A stretch of 19,967 bases of DNA from Bacteroidota bacterium (GCA_030614305.1 JAUWKH010000007.1:1-19967); one strand, 5' to 3'; numbered from the stretch's first letter, positions 7,704-16,192 are shown. Numbers and translations are program-made. The notes: generated from the letters alone by a model not told the origin.

Positions 7704-9054
7704 GTCACTTTTAGTAAAAGGAAATTATAATAAACTTACAATACCAATAATATTAATTATTGTAATTTGGGTTTCCTCAAATTTAAACTGGGGTAATAAT
7801 CGCTGGGAAGGAATTATCAAAACAGATGGAAACGGTTATTATGCTTACCTGCCGGCAATATTTATTTATAACGACCTTAACTTCGGTTTTTTTGAGGAAG
7901 TAAGCAGCGACACAACATTATCTCCTAATCTCAAATATGATTACAGATGCATTCATAACAACAATGTAATTAACAAGTATTATATCGGAACATCAATTGC
8001 ACAAATTCCTTTTTTTGGGCTTGGACATTTATTTAATTTTATTTTTGGTTTTCCGCTGGATGGTTACTCGGTTTTTTACTTGATTTTTATCAATATCGCA
8101 ACTATTTTTTATTTATTCATTGCTTTATTTTTCTTAAAAAAAATCCTGAAAACATATTACATAAGCAAAATTCACATCTCAATTATTCTGATAGCAATTG
8201 TTTTCGGCACCAATGTTTTTCATTACACTGTTTCCGAGCCATCAATGTCGCATGTTTATTCCTTTGCTTTTATCACTATGTTCATTTATTTCATGAGAAA
8301 ATATTTCATATCATATAAAACTCCGAATCTGATTATTTCTGCTGCCCTTCTGGGAATTGTCATTTTGATAAGACCAACAAACGCAATCATATTTCTTATT
8401 ATTCCTTTTGTCTCAGGGAGTTTTGAAAACCTGAAAAAAGGAATCAAGGCAGCTATTAAAAACTATAAAATAACAATTATAAGCTTTTTAATCTTCATTG
8501 CCATTATTGCAATTCAATTAATAATTTATAAAATTCAAACCGGGAATTTTTGGGTATATTCTTATAAAGGCGAAGGATTTAATTTTACGAAACCTCAAAT
8601 AATTAATATTTTATTCAGCTATCGCAAAGGATTATTTATTTATACTCCATTATTATTCGTATCGCTTACAGGAGGGTATTTTTTGTTTAAATACAGTAAA
8701 TACCAGTTTTGGTTTTTATTTATTTTCCTTTTTATTTTAACATATTTGCTTTCATCATGGTGTCAGTGGTATTATGGTGGAAGTTTTTCATCAAGGGTTT
8801 ATATTGAATATTATGCATTGTTTGGAATTTTACTTGGAATTGCCATCAAAAATATCAGGGATAGATTTATTCAAAAATTTTACATAATTTTAATTTTAGC
8901 ATTGATACTTTTTTGTCAGATACAAACATATCAATACCGGTATGCTCATATTCACTGGTCGGAAATGAATAAAGAAAAATACTGGAAAACATTTCCCGGT
9001 CCAAATAAGATCATTAAAAACATCAAAGAATTTCTGGATAAGGATGTGCAATAA
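7690..9054 (+). CDS. Second polytopic GT-C-like membrane protein
   Basis: This 454-residue protein has about ten or eleven membrane segments. After the first helix (about 15-32) the loop contains KTDGNGYYAYLPA, with D46 in the position of the catalytic acid of GT-C glycosyltransferases. Near the C-terminus SSWCQWYYGGSFSSRVYIEYY precedes the last helices; a similar GGSFGSR-type loop is, as I recall, seen in related uncharacterised Bacteroidota proteins. No specific substrate can be assigned. Its ATG lies inside the end of the preceding gene (14-bp overlap), so the two are likely translationally coupled. It is not a recent tandem copy, since the two proteins show little residue-level similarity. 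Its last 32 bp are also the end of the convergent methyltransferase gene. Confidence 0.72.
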   Translation: MKALKSLLVKGNYNKLTIPIILIIVIWVSSNLNWGNNRWEGIIKTDGNGYYAYLPAIFIYNDLNFGFFEEVSSDTTLSPNLKYDYRCIHNNNVINKYYIGTSIAQIPFFGLGHLFNFIFGFPLDGYSVFYLIFINIATIFYLFIALFFLKKILKTYYISKIHISIILIAIVFGTNVFHYTVSEPSMSHVYSFAFITMFIYFMRKYFISYKTPNLIISAALLGIVILIRPTNAIIFLIIPFVSGSFENLKKGIKAAIKNYKITIISFLIFIAIIAIQLIIYKIQTGNFWVYSYKGEGFNFTKPQIINILFSYRKGLFIYTPLLFVSLTGGYFLFKYSKYQFWFLFIFLFILTYLLSSWCQWYYGGSFSSRVYIEYYALFGILLGIAIKNIRDRFIQKFYIILILALILFCQIQTYQYRYAHIHWSEMNKEKYWKTFPGPNKIIKNIKEFLDKDVQ

Positions 9055-9760
9055 AATAATATTCTGTGTTTTTTTTAAAATTTTCGCAAAAAATATCTTT
9101 TGTTAAAGGAAGTTGATTTTTTAACCAATCATCTAATAAAGAGATATTTACTGAAAGTTCATTGATCAAATAGTCGTAAACGTCTTCGGGTTTGGTTCCA
9201 TAATAATCACTTGCTCCGATACCGCACTCAAAAATAATAACCGGTTTATTTTTTAAAATGGTTTTTTTTGCTCCTTTCAAAACAGCAAATTCTCCGCCTT
9301 CAACATCAATTTTTATAAAATCAATTTTTACAGAATCGGGTATAATGCTATCAAGGGTTTTTACCTGTACTTTAATTTCCTGTATTTCCGGGTTTTTAAC
9401 GTCATATTTCCTTATTAGGATTCCGCTGTAAGCAGGTGCATTTTTAACAAATTGAAATGTTGTTTCGCCCTTATGATCACTTAAAGCAAAAGGAAAAATA
9501 TTGTTTAATTTTGAGTATTTTAATTTTAACTTATCATAAAATTCAGGTAAAGGCTCAAAAACAAAATGCCCCCCATTAGGTGCATATTGCAAAATCAAAT
9601 CCAGGATTTCACCTTTATGACAACCAACATCAATACATATTGAACCGGGTTTTACAACTTTAGAGATAACCCGTTTTGTAAGACGGTCGTATTTTAAATT
9701 TTTTGTTAAATCAATATGTAATGTATTTAAGCTTTTTCTAAGAAATTCTTTTACTATCAT
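9023..9760 (-). CDS. FkbM-family SAM-dependent methyltransferase
   Basis: A 245-residue cytoplasmic protein with a Rossmann-type SAM site: ICIDVGCHKGE (41-51) is motif I, and FEPLPEFYDKL (68-78) the second acidic strand. The FkbM signature IDFIKIDVEGGEFAVLKGAKK spans about 146-166. It would methylate an oxygen on a small-molecule or sugar acceptor, and members are frequent in surface-polysaccharide loci. Because it lies beside two GT-C-like genes it could act on a glycan, although it is on the opposite strand and overlaps the second of them convergently. The upstream gap carries a second heptamer array. Confidence 0.85.
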   Translation of the reverse strand: MIVKEFLRKSLNTLHIDLTKNLKYDRLTKRVISKVVKPGSICIDVGCHKGEILDLILQYAPNGGHFVFEPLPEFYDKLKLKYSKLNNIFPFALSDHKGETTFQFVKNAPAYSGILIRKYDVKNPEIQEIKVQVKTLDSIIPDSVKIDFIKIDVEGGEFAVLKGAKKTILKNKPVIIFECGIGASDYYGTKPEDVYDYLINELSVNISLLDDWLKNQLPLTKDIFCENFKKNTEYYFIAHPYPEIL

Positions 9761-9785
9761 GCTGAATAATATTCTATAGTCTGTA

Positions 9786-9813
9786 AAACGTTAAACATCA
9801 AACGTCAAACTAT
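9786..9813. repeat. Second heptanucleotide tandem array (AAACNNN x4)
   Basis: Four adjacent 7-bp units, AAACGTT, AAACATC, AAACGTC and AAACTAT, fill half of the 56-bp gap between the proS stop and the fkbM start. The period is the same as in the array at 6052-6148, but the core differs. No inverted arm is present. Confidence 0.65.
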
Positions 9814-9816
9814 CCT

Positions 9817-11289
9817 TTAGTATGCTCTTGCAAATACAACTCTTTGTTTTGAAGGCTTGCCAGTATATATACATTTTCCTTCTTCGTGCAAATTTTCTAC
9901 AGGAATAGTACGAATGGTTGCTTTTGTTTCATCTTTTATTTTTTGCTCGGTTTCGGCTGTACCATCCCAATGAGCCAGAATGAATCCTCCTTTTTCAATT
10001 CTTTCTTTAAATTCATCCCATGTATCTACTATAAATGTATTATCTTCTCTGAACGATAATGATTTTTGAAACAGGTTTGATTGTATTTGCTTTAATAAAT
10101 TTTCAATTTTATTTTCAATATCTGTAATTTGCAGAACTTCTTTTTCAAGAGTATCCCTGCGGGCAACTTCAATAGTTTCATTTTCCAAATCTCTTGGTCC
10201 GATTACCAATCTTACAGGAACACCCTTGAATTCGTATTCAGCAAATTTCCAGCCGGGTTTGTGTGTATCCCTGTCATCATATTTTACACTAATTCCTTTT
10301 TCCTCTAATAATTTTTTTATTTTATTCGCTTTTTCAGATATAAGGTCCAGGTGTTCTTTTTTCTTATAAATCGGGATAATTACAACCTGTATCGGAGCTA
10401 ATTTTGGTGGAAGCACCAAACCGTTATCATCAGAGTGAGCCATTATTAAAGCACCCACAAGGCGTGTTGAAACGCCCCAGGAAGTTGCCCAAACATATTC
10501 CAGTTTATTTTCTTTAGTAAGGAATTTTACATCAAAAGCTTTTGCAAAATTTTGCCCTAAGAAATGTGATGTTCCTGTCTGCAAAGCCTTTCCGTCCTGC
10601 ATTAAGGCTTCGATGCAATAAGTCTCAATAGCTCCGGCAAATCTTTCATTTGGCGACTTGGTGCCTCTAAGCACCGGAACAGCCATCCAGTTTTCGGCAA
10701 AATCAGCATATATATTTAATATCTTTTCGGTTTCCTCAACTGCTTCTTCTTTTGTTGCATGAGCTGTATGCCCTTCCTGCCATAGAAATTCGGTAGTTCT
10801 TAAAAACAGTCTTGTGCGCATTTCCCAACGAACCACATTCGCCCATTGATTAACCAGTATCGGTAAATCACGGTATGATTGAATCCAGTTTTTATATGTA
10901 TCCCAGATAATAGTTTCTGATGTTGGCCTTATTATTAATTCTTCTTCAAGTTTGGCATCCTCATCAACAATAATATCTTTCCCGTCTTCAGAAGTTTTTA
11001 ACCTGTAATGAGTTACAACAGCACATTCTTTTGCAAAACCTTTAACATGACTTGCTTCCTTATTAAAAAAGGATTTTGGAATAAATATCGGGAAATATGC
11101 ATTCTGATGCCCTGTATCCTTAAACATTTTATCTAAAGCAGCCTGCATTTTTTCCCAAATAGCAAAGCCATAAGGTTTAATAACCATACATCCTCTAACC
11201 GCTGAATTTTCGGCTAAATCAGCTTTAATCACAATATCATTATACCATTGTGAATAGTTTTCTTCTCGGGTTGATAAATTTTTCGCCAT
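9817..11289 (-). CDS. proS: Prolyl-tRNA synthetase, archaeal/eukaryotic-like type
   Basis: ProRS is a class II synthetase that charges tRNA-Pro with proline. The 490-residue product lacks the large editing insertion of the E. coli form, so it is the shorter archaeal/eukaryotic-like type common in Bacteroidota. Visible motifs are [12 protein letters not shown] (38-49, motif 1 region), RPTSE (121-125) with [20 protein letters not shown] (154-173, motif 2), and [22 protein letters not shown] (motif 3 region). An anticodon-binding domain and a C-terminal zinc-type domain ending ARAY follow. It starts divergently from the lipoprotein gene at 11415 and is followed on the same strand by the methyltransferase gene. 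Housekeeping; nothing is missing. Confidence 0.96.
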   Translation of the reverse strand: MAKNLSTREENYSQWYNDIVIKADLAENSAVRGCMVIKPYGFAIWEKMQAALDKMFKDTGHQNAYFPIFIPKSFFNKEASHVKGFAKECAVVTHYRLKTSEDGKDIIVDEDAKLEEELIIRPTSETIIWDTYKNWIQSYRDLPILVNQWANVVRWEMRTRLFLRTTEFLWQEGHTAHATKEEAVEETEKILNIYADFAENWMAVPVLRGTKSPNERFAGAIETYCIEALMQDGKALQTGTSHFLGQNFAKAFDVKFLTKENKLEYVWATSWGVSTRLVGALIMAHSDDNGLVLPPKLAPIQVVIIPIYKKKEHLDLISEKANKIKKLLEEKGISVKYDDRDTHKPGWKFAEYEFKGVPVRLVIGPRDLENETIEVARRDTLEKEVLQITDIENKIENLLKQIQSNLFQKSLSFREDNTFIVDTWDEFKERIEKGGFILAHWDGTAETEQKIKDETKATIRTIPVENLHEEGKCIYTGKPSKQRVVFARAY

Positions 11290-11343
11290 ATTAAATCTTG
11301 GTATAGTATTTGCTTATTTCTTAAATGTAATTTTAATAAACAG

Positions 11344-11351
11344 CAAAAATA
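11344..11351 (-). promoter_or_regulatory. Candidate -7 box for proS
   Basis: The minus-strand sequence TATTTTTG fits the TAnnTTTG pattern and lies 54 bp before the proS start, inside the 125-bp gap shared with the divergent lipoprotein gene. No -33 TTG is seen at proper spacing. Confidence 0.25.
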
Positions 11352-11400
11352 ATAATAATAATGTATTCTAAAACACATAAAATAAATATAAAATTTTCAA

Positions 11401-11406
11401 AGGAGG
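11401..11406 (+). promoter_or_regulatory. Strong Shine-Dalgarno AGGAGG deciding the lipoprotein start
   Basis: AAAGGAGG ends 8 bases before ATG 11415. A perfect anti-16S match is unusual in this phylum and rarely seen in this window. It supports 11415 over the in-frame ATG at 11361, because it sits correctly only for 11415 and the shorter protein begins with a clean lipoprotein signal. Confidence 0.7.
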
Positions 11407-11414
11407 ACAATATC

Positions 11415-12746
11415 ATGAAAACTTTAATTGCTTTATTTGTAGCTTCTTTATTTTTATTTACTGCCTGTACTTCATCAAACAAGACCGCTTCAACTTATGA
11501 TGAGGTTTATTATACAACAAAAAAAGTGTCGGCTAACCAAGATAAAGAAGTAAAAACTCAAACATATTACACATCAAAACCTGTTAGTGAAAGCGCTGAA
11601 TTTGAATATGACGCCGATTATTCCGAAGGTGAATATGTTGAAGAAAGTGAATATTCGGAATATGAAAATGAACCGTACTATTCATCTACAGAAATAATCA
11701 CTACTCCTGACAGTACATCTTATATAACAAATAATTATTACTATGATGATTACAATTATGATGATTATTATGATTATAGTTATTCTGCCCGTATAAGAAG
11801 ATTTCACGGACCTAATCATAACTTTAGCTATTATGATCCATATTATACTAATATGTATTGGTATAACTACAATCCATATAGCTGGGGGACAAGTATTTAC
11901 TTAGGTTATAATTGGATTTGGCCTGAAGTTTACATGGGACCTTCATTCTTTTACGGTCCAACAATTTATGCCGGACTTGGATGGGGATGGGGCGGATATA
12001 ACTGGAATTGGCCCTATTATTATGGCTACGGCTATCCATACGGAAGCTACTGGAACGGATACTGGAACGGATATTGGGATGGATACTACGGCTGGGGACC
12101 ATATTATTACTATAACAGCTACGACGGAAACTCAAACTATTATTATGGACACAGACCTTCCAGGGGAAGTACAAATAGCAGAACAACTGTGGGAAGAAAT
12201 GCAAGAGGCTTGGGAGACAAATATGAAACTGCTTTAGCTTCTGAACGAAAAGCACGTGATGCATCTAATATTAATGTTAGGGATGAAAGAAAAAGCAGAG
12301 TTGCTCCATCTTCCCAGCGAAGTGAAAGAACAGCAGGTAGTCAATCGCAGGAAGTTAGAAAAATAAGACCTTCTGAAAATTCCAAAACAGCACAATCTAA
12401 AGTTACACGTCAATATAGCGGAAAAAAAGAAGCTCCGGCTCGTGTTTCAAAAAATGGAAAAATCAGCAAACCATCAACATACACTAATGCTAAAAAAACA
12501 CGTAATACCGGTAATGAAAGCGGGCAAGTAAAACCTCAGCAAAAATATTCTAAACCGAAAACTTATAATTCTCCTAATTACAGGAAGCCAAAATCCAGTC
12601 AGGAATACAGCAGGCCCAAAGTAAACAACCCAAAAACTTACAATAAGCCTAATACAAATAACTCAAGGAATTACAATGTTCCGCAAAAGAAAAATACGAA
12701 CACTTATTCGTCACCTTCAAGGTCAAGCAGTAAGAGTTATTCCTAA
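11415..12746 (+). CDS. Tyr/Trp/Gly-rich lipoprotein, apparently truncated by an in-frame stop
   Basis: Starting at 11415 this is 443 residues. The signal MKTLIALFVASLFLF ends in the lipobox FTAC (C18), predicting a lipid-anchored envelope protein. The middle is strikingly aromatic, with YWNGYWNGYWDGYY-type stretches rich in Tyr, Trp, Gly and Asn. It then becomes basic and Ser/Lys/Pro/Asn-rich, and ends in SPSRSSSKSYS repeats. The reading frame stops at TAA 12744-12746, which falls where the 33-bp repeat has TCA in its other copies. The same frame then stays open for 53 codons to a TAA at 12906-12908, through further copies and a poly-Ser tail ending GGRRR. I do not recognise the function. A structural or surface-binding role is only a guess. 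The porin begins 54 bp after the later stop. Confidence 0.8.
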   Translation: MKTLIALFVASLFLFTACTSSNKTASTYDEVYYTTKKVSANQDKEVKTQTYYTSKPVSESAEFEYDADYSEGEYVEESEYSEYENEPYYSSTEIITTPDSTSYITNNYYYDDYNYDDYYDYSYSARIRRFHGPNHNFSYYDPYYTNMYWYNYNPYSWGTSIYLGYNWIWPEVYMGPSFFYGPTIYAGLGWGWGGYNWNWPYYYGYGYPYGSYWNGYWNGYWDGYYGWGPYYYYNSYDGNSNYYYGHRPSRGSTNSRTTVGRNARGLGDKYETALASERKARDASNINVRDERKSRVAPSSQRSERTAGSQSQEVRKIRPSENSKTAQSKVTRQYSGKKEAPARVSKNGKISKPSTYTNAKKTRNTGNESGQVKPQQKYSKPKTYNSPNYRKPKSSQEYSRPKVNNPKTYNKPNTNNSRNYNVPQKKNTNTYSSPSRSSSKSYS

Positions 12747-12842
12747 CCATCAAGGTCAAGCAGTAAGAGTTATTCATCACCTTCAAGGTCAAGTAGCAAA
12801 AGTTATTCTTCACCATCAAGGTCATCAAGTTCAAGTTCAAGT
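12711..12842 (+). repeat. 33-bp tandem repeat encoding SPSRSSSKSYS
   Basis: Copies start at 12711, 12744 and 12777, with a partial fourth at 12810 that degenerates into a poly-serine TCA/AGT tract. The unit encodes eleven residues. Copies 1, 3 and 4 begin TCA and copy 2 begins TAA. The strong DNA similarity suggests recent slippage or unequal recombination. Confidence 0.85.
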
Positions 12843-12908
12843 TCAAGCTCAGGCTCACGTTCTTCGGGTTCTTCATCAGGATCAAGTAGTGGTGGAAGGA
12901 GGAGATAA
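12747..12908 (+). pseudogene. In-frame continuation of the lipoprotein after the stop codon
   Basis: After the TAA at 12744, the same frame reads PSRSSSKSYSSPSRSSSKSY and then a Ser-rich tail to GGRRR before TAA 12906-12908, 53 codons. Translation continuity, unbroken repeat phase and a basic end suggest that this is the original C-terminus of the 11415 gene. The sequence has no start of its own in this frame. Confidence 0.65.
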
Positions 12909-12962
12909 TTTACTGTATTAAACATTGATTTATAAACTTTATTAATAAACCATGAATATATC

Positions 12963-14444
12963 ATGAAAAGGATACTTATAACCAAAATCTTAATAATTGC
13001 AATGATAATACCGGCATTATCTCAGAATTCAGTAGATGCACTCAGGTATTCAAAAATAACATTCGGTGGAACTGCCAGATACATGGGAATGTGCGGTGCC
13101 TTCGGAGCACTTGGAGCAGATTTCTCGGCTCTAAGCACAAACCCGGCAGGTATTGGATTATACAAAAAATCTGAATATACAATTACACCCTCGATTTATA
13201 TAGGAAGAACCTCTTCAACATATAACGGACAAACAGGCGAAGACAATAAAATTAATTTTAATTTAGGCAACGCAGGAATAATATTAACTCAAGATATTAG
13301 TCAAAGTAAAAAAGCAGGTAGCTGGAAAAACGTACAATTCGGATTTGGACTAAACAGAAATAATAATTTTAACAATCGTATATATATTGAAGGAGTAAAT
13401 TCAAAAAACTCACTTGTTGACACATATGCCGAATACGCTAACGGAATATATTACAGGGATATTGAAGAAGATAAATACAATGATTATGCTTATGACCTGA
13501 ATTTGGCATGGTGGACTTACCTGATTGACACTATCGGTAGTTCTACAACATATAAAAGTGCAGCGCCTCCGGGTGATATTCTTCAAAGAAAATCAATAGA
13601 AAACTGGGGATCAATGAATGAAATGGTTTTATCATTCGGAGCTAATTACAACGACATATTATATATAGGTGCTACTTTCGGTTTTCCTACAATTCGTTAT
13701 TTTCAACGTTCTACATATAGAGAAACAGCATTAACAAACGCAACTTTACCTAATGATAAGTTTAGGGAATTCACTTTATGGGATGATCTGGAAACACGTG
13801 GAACAGGCTTTAATTTCAAATTCGGTGTGATAGTTAGAGCAGCAGACTGGGTACGTATAGGAGCAGCTATTCATACACCTACATATTACAAAAATTTGAC
13901 CGATGAATGGAATACTTCTATAAAATCGGAGTTTGACGATGGATTCACCGAAGTAAGAAGTTCTCCGTACGGAACTTTTGATTATGACCTCACTACACCA
14001 ATGCGTGCGATAGGAAGTATAGCATTTATTATCGGTCAATACGGGCTTATAAGTGCAGATTATGAATATGTTAACTATTCAGATGCAAGACTTCGCTCAA
14101 AGTCTTATAGTTTTTTTAATGAAAACGACGATATCAATAGAAAATATACTTCAACAGGAAATATCCGTGTTGGAACAGAATGGAGATGCGACAGGCTTAG
14201 GTTTAGAGGCGGTTATGCATTTTATGGCAGTCCATTTAAAAGCGGAATAAACGATGGTACACAAAATTCATATTCGCTTGGATTAGGTTTCAGAGAAAAA
14301 TATTACTTTATAGATTTTGCATGGGTTCTTACTAAATCATCTGAAGATTATTATCTTTATGGAACTTCTGATATTGTGGTTAATCCGGTTAAAAACGATT
14401 TTACAAATAACAATTTTTTACTAACTTTCGGATTAAGATTTTAA
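12963..14444 (+). CDS. OmpP1/FadL-family outer-membrane transport protein
   Basis: A 493-residue outer-membrane barrel of the FadL/TodX class, which admits hydrophobic compounds such as fatty acids. The signal peptide is MKRILITKILIIAMIIPALSQ. Just behind it is the conserved N-terminal region: FGGTARYMGMCGAFGALGAD and STNPAGIGLYKKSEYTITPS (about 34-81). NPAGI is the family hallmark. The rest is repeated beta strand and the protein ends in LTFGLRF, a terminal aromatic expected for barrel assembly. In this phylum such genes are often labelled hemin receptor, which this sequence does not support specifically. It follows the aromatic lipoprotein on the same strand (54 bp after the later stop) and may be cotranscribed with it. 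Confidence 0.85.
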   Translation: MKRILITKILIIAMIIPALSQNSVDALRYSKITFGGTARYMGMCGAFGALGADFSALSTNPAGIGLYKKSEYTITPSIYIGRTSSTYNGQTGEDNKINFNLGNAGIILTQDISQSKKAGSWKNVQFGFGLNRNNNFNNRIYIEGVNSKNSLVDTYAEYANGIYYRDIEEDKYNDYAYDLNLAWWTYLIDTIGSSTTYKSAAPPGDILQRKSIENWGSMNEMVLSFGANYNDILYIGATFGFPTIRYFQRSTYRETALTNATLPNDKFREFTLWDDLETRGTGFNFKFGVIVRAADWVRIGAAIHTPTYYKNLTDEWNTSIKSEFDDGFTEVRSSPYGTFDYDLTTPMRAIGSIAFIIGQYGLISADYEYVNYSDARLRSKSYSFFNENDDINRKYTSTGNIRVGTEWRCDRLRFRGGYAFYGSPFKSGINDGTQNSYSLGLGFREKYYFIDFAWVLTKSSEDYYLYGTSDIVVNPVKNDFTNNNFLLTFGLRF

Positions 14445-14686
14445 ATTATCTAAATATCAGGGATTTTTCTTATGAATAAGATTTTGATAGACACAAATAT
14501 TTTTATATATGATTTAGATAAATCATCAAATAAATTTTAAAAATCATTATAGGAGCTATACTGATACTGAACGATTCCGATAGTATCGAAACACCAATTT
14601 TAAGTTGTTGTTCCTATCGGCATAACTGCTTCTAATAGAATACCGAAGGTTCGGATCGCTTTTTTAATAAGAAGCAGTATACATAT
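14445..14686. other. Intergenic region with nested inverted repeats
   Basis: The gap of 242 bp after the porin holds the PIN remnant and then several dyads. CCGATAG (14577-14583) pairs with CTATCGG (14614-14620). ACTGCTTCT (14625-14633) pairs with AGAAGCAGT (14670-14678). Inside the latter is CCGAAGGTTCGG (14643-14654) followed shortly by TTTTTT (14660-14665), a weak terminator-like arrangement for the plus strand. The porin and TPR genes converge here, so termination is one likely role. Confidence 0.5.
14472..14540 (+). pseudogene. Remnant of a PIN-domain (VapC-like) toxin gene
   Basis: Twenty-two codons read MNKILIDTNIFIYDLDKSSN then Lys, Phe and TAA. This is the typical opening strand of PIN-domain ribonucleases, with the first catalytic Asp in ILIDTN. 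The other acidic residues and the remaining about 100 residues are absent, and I see no PIN sequence after the stop. The peptide could not be active. No antitoxin gene is adjacent. Confidence 0.6.
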
Positions 14687-16192
14687 TTAATACTGATTCT
14701 CAATCCTGTTCAATCCTGCTTTTGCTTTCTGACTGATACTGGTTTTGTATTCTTTAAATTTCAGGGATAAACATTTTTTATAATAGTATTTTGCCTTATC
14801 AAACTCCAATTTATTTTCGTAAATCAAACCTAACTGAAGGGCAGAATTAGCAGCAAAATAATAAGGAAACCCGGCCCCTGAAATTAAAGTAATATCATAA
14901 TACGAAATGGCTTCTTCAACTTTTCCCCATTCATGATAAATACGCCCAAACCGATAATTATATTCCAATGAATCTTTTTCGGATTTTAAATCATTCTTAG
15001 AAATTTCCCCCTTCAAAACATCAATTGCTTTCTGATAGTACCCGCCATCAAAAAGTAAACGTGCCTTAAGAAGATAAACATTCGGAATTTCATCTGATTC
15101 AGCTTCAATCACTGCCTGTTTATCAGCATCAACCATTGACTTATCATCAATTTTTAAAACTCTTGAAATATATTCTTTATATTTTTTCTCATCACTTTTG
15201 ATAAGGTAAAACCATGCAATTTTCTGATAAGCTGATTTAATATAATTACTGCCTTTGAAGTTTTGAATATAATTAAAAAAATAATTACATGCATCATTAT
15301 CAAGCCTGTTAAGCTTGGCAAGTCCAGTAAGGTAATCAAGGTAAAAAAACGGAAAATATTCATTAGTTTCAGGGCGTGATAAAAGCACTTCAATTGCTTT
15401 ATCATTATTACCAGTTCGTTTTAAAATACTTGCTTTTGAAAAACAAACCAACAAATTATCATTATCATAATTTTTAAACCTATCCATTAATTTTAATGCT
15501 TCCTTATTATTACTCTTCAAATTAAGTTCAATAAATGACAAAAAGAATAAACTTTCGGGTTTCAAATACTCATAATTACTATTTTCAGTTGCTGAATCAA
15601 GCACAAGCGTTAATTCATTAACTCCTTGATTGACTGAACCATCCATGCCTGCCAATTCTGTTAACCATTTATAATTATCAGGAATAGTTCCAATTAGTGC
15701 ATGTAACAAGCCTAATCCAATATAATTAGGTAAAAATTCGGGAAACAATTTTTGATTCTGTTCCAGCAAGTGATATGCTTTATTAATTTCAAACACGGCA
15801 GTAAAATATTCCCTGAATTTAATTCTTGCAAAAGCCCATTGAAGATAAACATTAGCCAAACAATAACGATAATATGGAGATGATTTATCTCCTTCGGATA
15901 AGATATTTATTCTTAAAGATTTATTTGATTTTAATTTTTCAAAAGTGACTTCTTCTTCCCCAATAATTATTGTTAAAAAATCAATATAATTTTCAAGTAA
16001 ATAAGGAATATTGTTTTCGGGATTTTGAAATTTTTCAATTTCAATCATTTTTTTACCTTCTTCAAACTTTAAACTGATTATATCCGAATAAGCCTTTTTG
16101 CAATTTTCATTAAAATCATATTGTGCAAAAATTAACTCAGAAAGCAGTAATAGAATAAAGATTATAAAAAATTTACATGATACCATAAGCAT
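14687..16192 (-). CDS. Secreted tetratricopeptide-repeat protein
   Basis: A 501-residue TPR protein with an N-terminal signal peptide ending IFAQYDF (about residue 24). Mid-protein blocks such as GNNDKAIEVLLSRP and C-terminal blocks such as AKYYYKKCLSLKFKEYK and GYYQKAIDVLKGEI are clear TPR helices. The stretch PNYIGLGLLHALIGTIPDNYKWLTELAGMDG (about 161-190) is reminiscent of the TTC39/Iml2 family, but I am unsure. It would act in the periplasm as a scaffold; no partner is known. The second ATG, two codons in, is an equally good start. It converges with the porin gene and is separated from the zinc-ribbon gene by a terminator. Confidence 0.7.
   Translation of the reverse strand: MLMVSCKFFIIFILLLLSELIFAQYDFNENCKKAYSDIISLKFEEGKKMIEIEKFQNPENNIPYLLENYIDFLTIIIGEEEVTFEKLKSNKSLRINILSEGDKSSPYYRYCLANVYLQWAFARIKFREYFTAVFEINKAYHLLEQNQKLFPEFLPNYIGLGLLHALIGTIPDNYKWLTELAGMDGSVNQGVNELTLVLDSATENSNYEYLKPESLFFLSFIELNLKSNNKEALKLMDRFKNYDNDNLLVCFSKASILKRTGNNDKAIEVLLSRPETNEYFPFFYLDYLTGLAKLNRLDNDACNYFFNYIQNFKGSNYIKSAYQKIAWFYLIKSDEKKYKEYISRVLKIDDKSMVDADKQAVIEAESDEIPNVYLLKARLLFDGGYYQKAIDVLKGEISKNDLKSEKDSLEYNYRFGRIYHEWGKVEEAISYYDITLISGAGFPYYFAANSALQLGLIYENKLEFDKAKYYYKKCLSLKFKEYKTSISQKAKAGLNRIENQY

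Noticed and set aside
4063..9054. Assignment of arnT to one of the GT-C genes
   Set aside because: Only the topology and the acidic loop motif are visible; no residue specific for aminoarabinose transfer can be identified.
11361..11414. Upstream ATG start for the aromatic lipoprotein
   Set aside because: The AGGAGG at 11401 and the lipoprotein signal both point to ATG 11415.
11848..12264. 138-residue minus-strand ORF opposite the aromatic lipoprotein
   Set aside because: It mirrors the low-complexity Tyr/Trp/Gly region and has no domain, signal or start context.
12676..12921. 81-residue ORF in another frame after the lipoprotein
   Set aside because: It is the 33-bp repeat read out of frame (HLQGQAVRV repeats); the in-frame continuation at 12747-12908 explains the sequence better.
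12952..12966. Four-codon mini-ORF (MNIS) whose stop overlaps the porin start
   Set aside because: Too short to separate from chance; no attenuator structure around it.
14643..14665. Classical terminator for the porin gene
   Set aside because: The stem is only five base pairs with a two-base centre, so it is left as weak within the intergenic entry.
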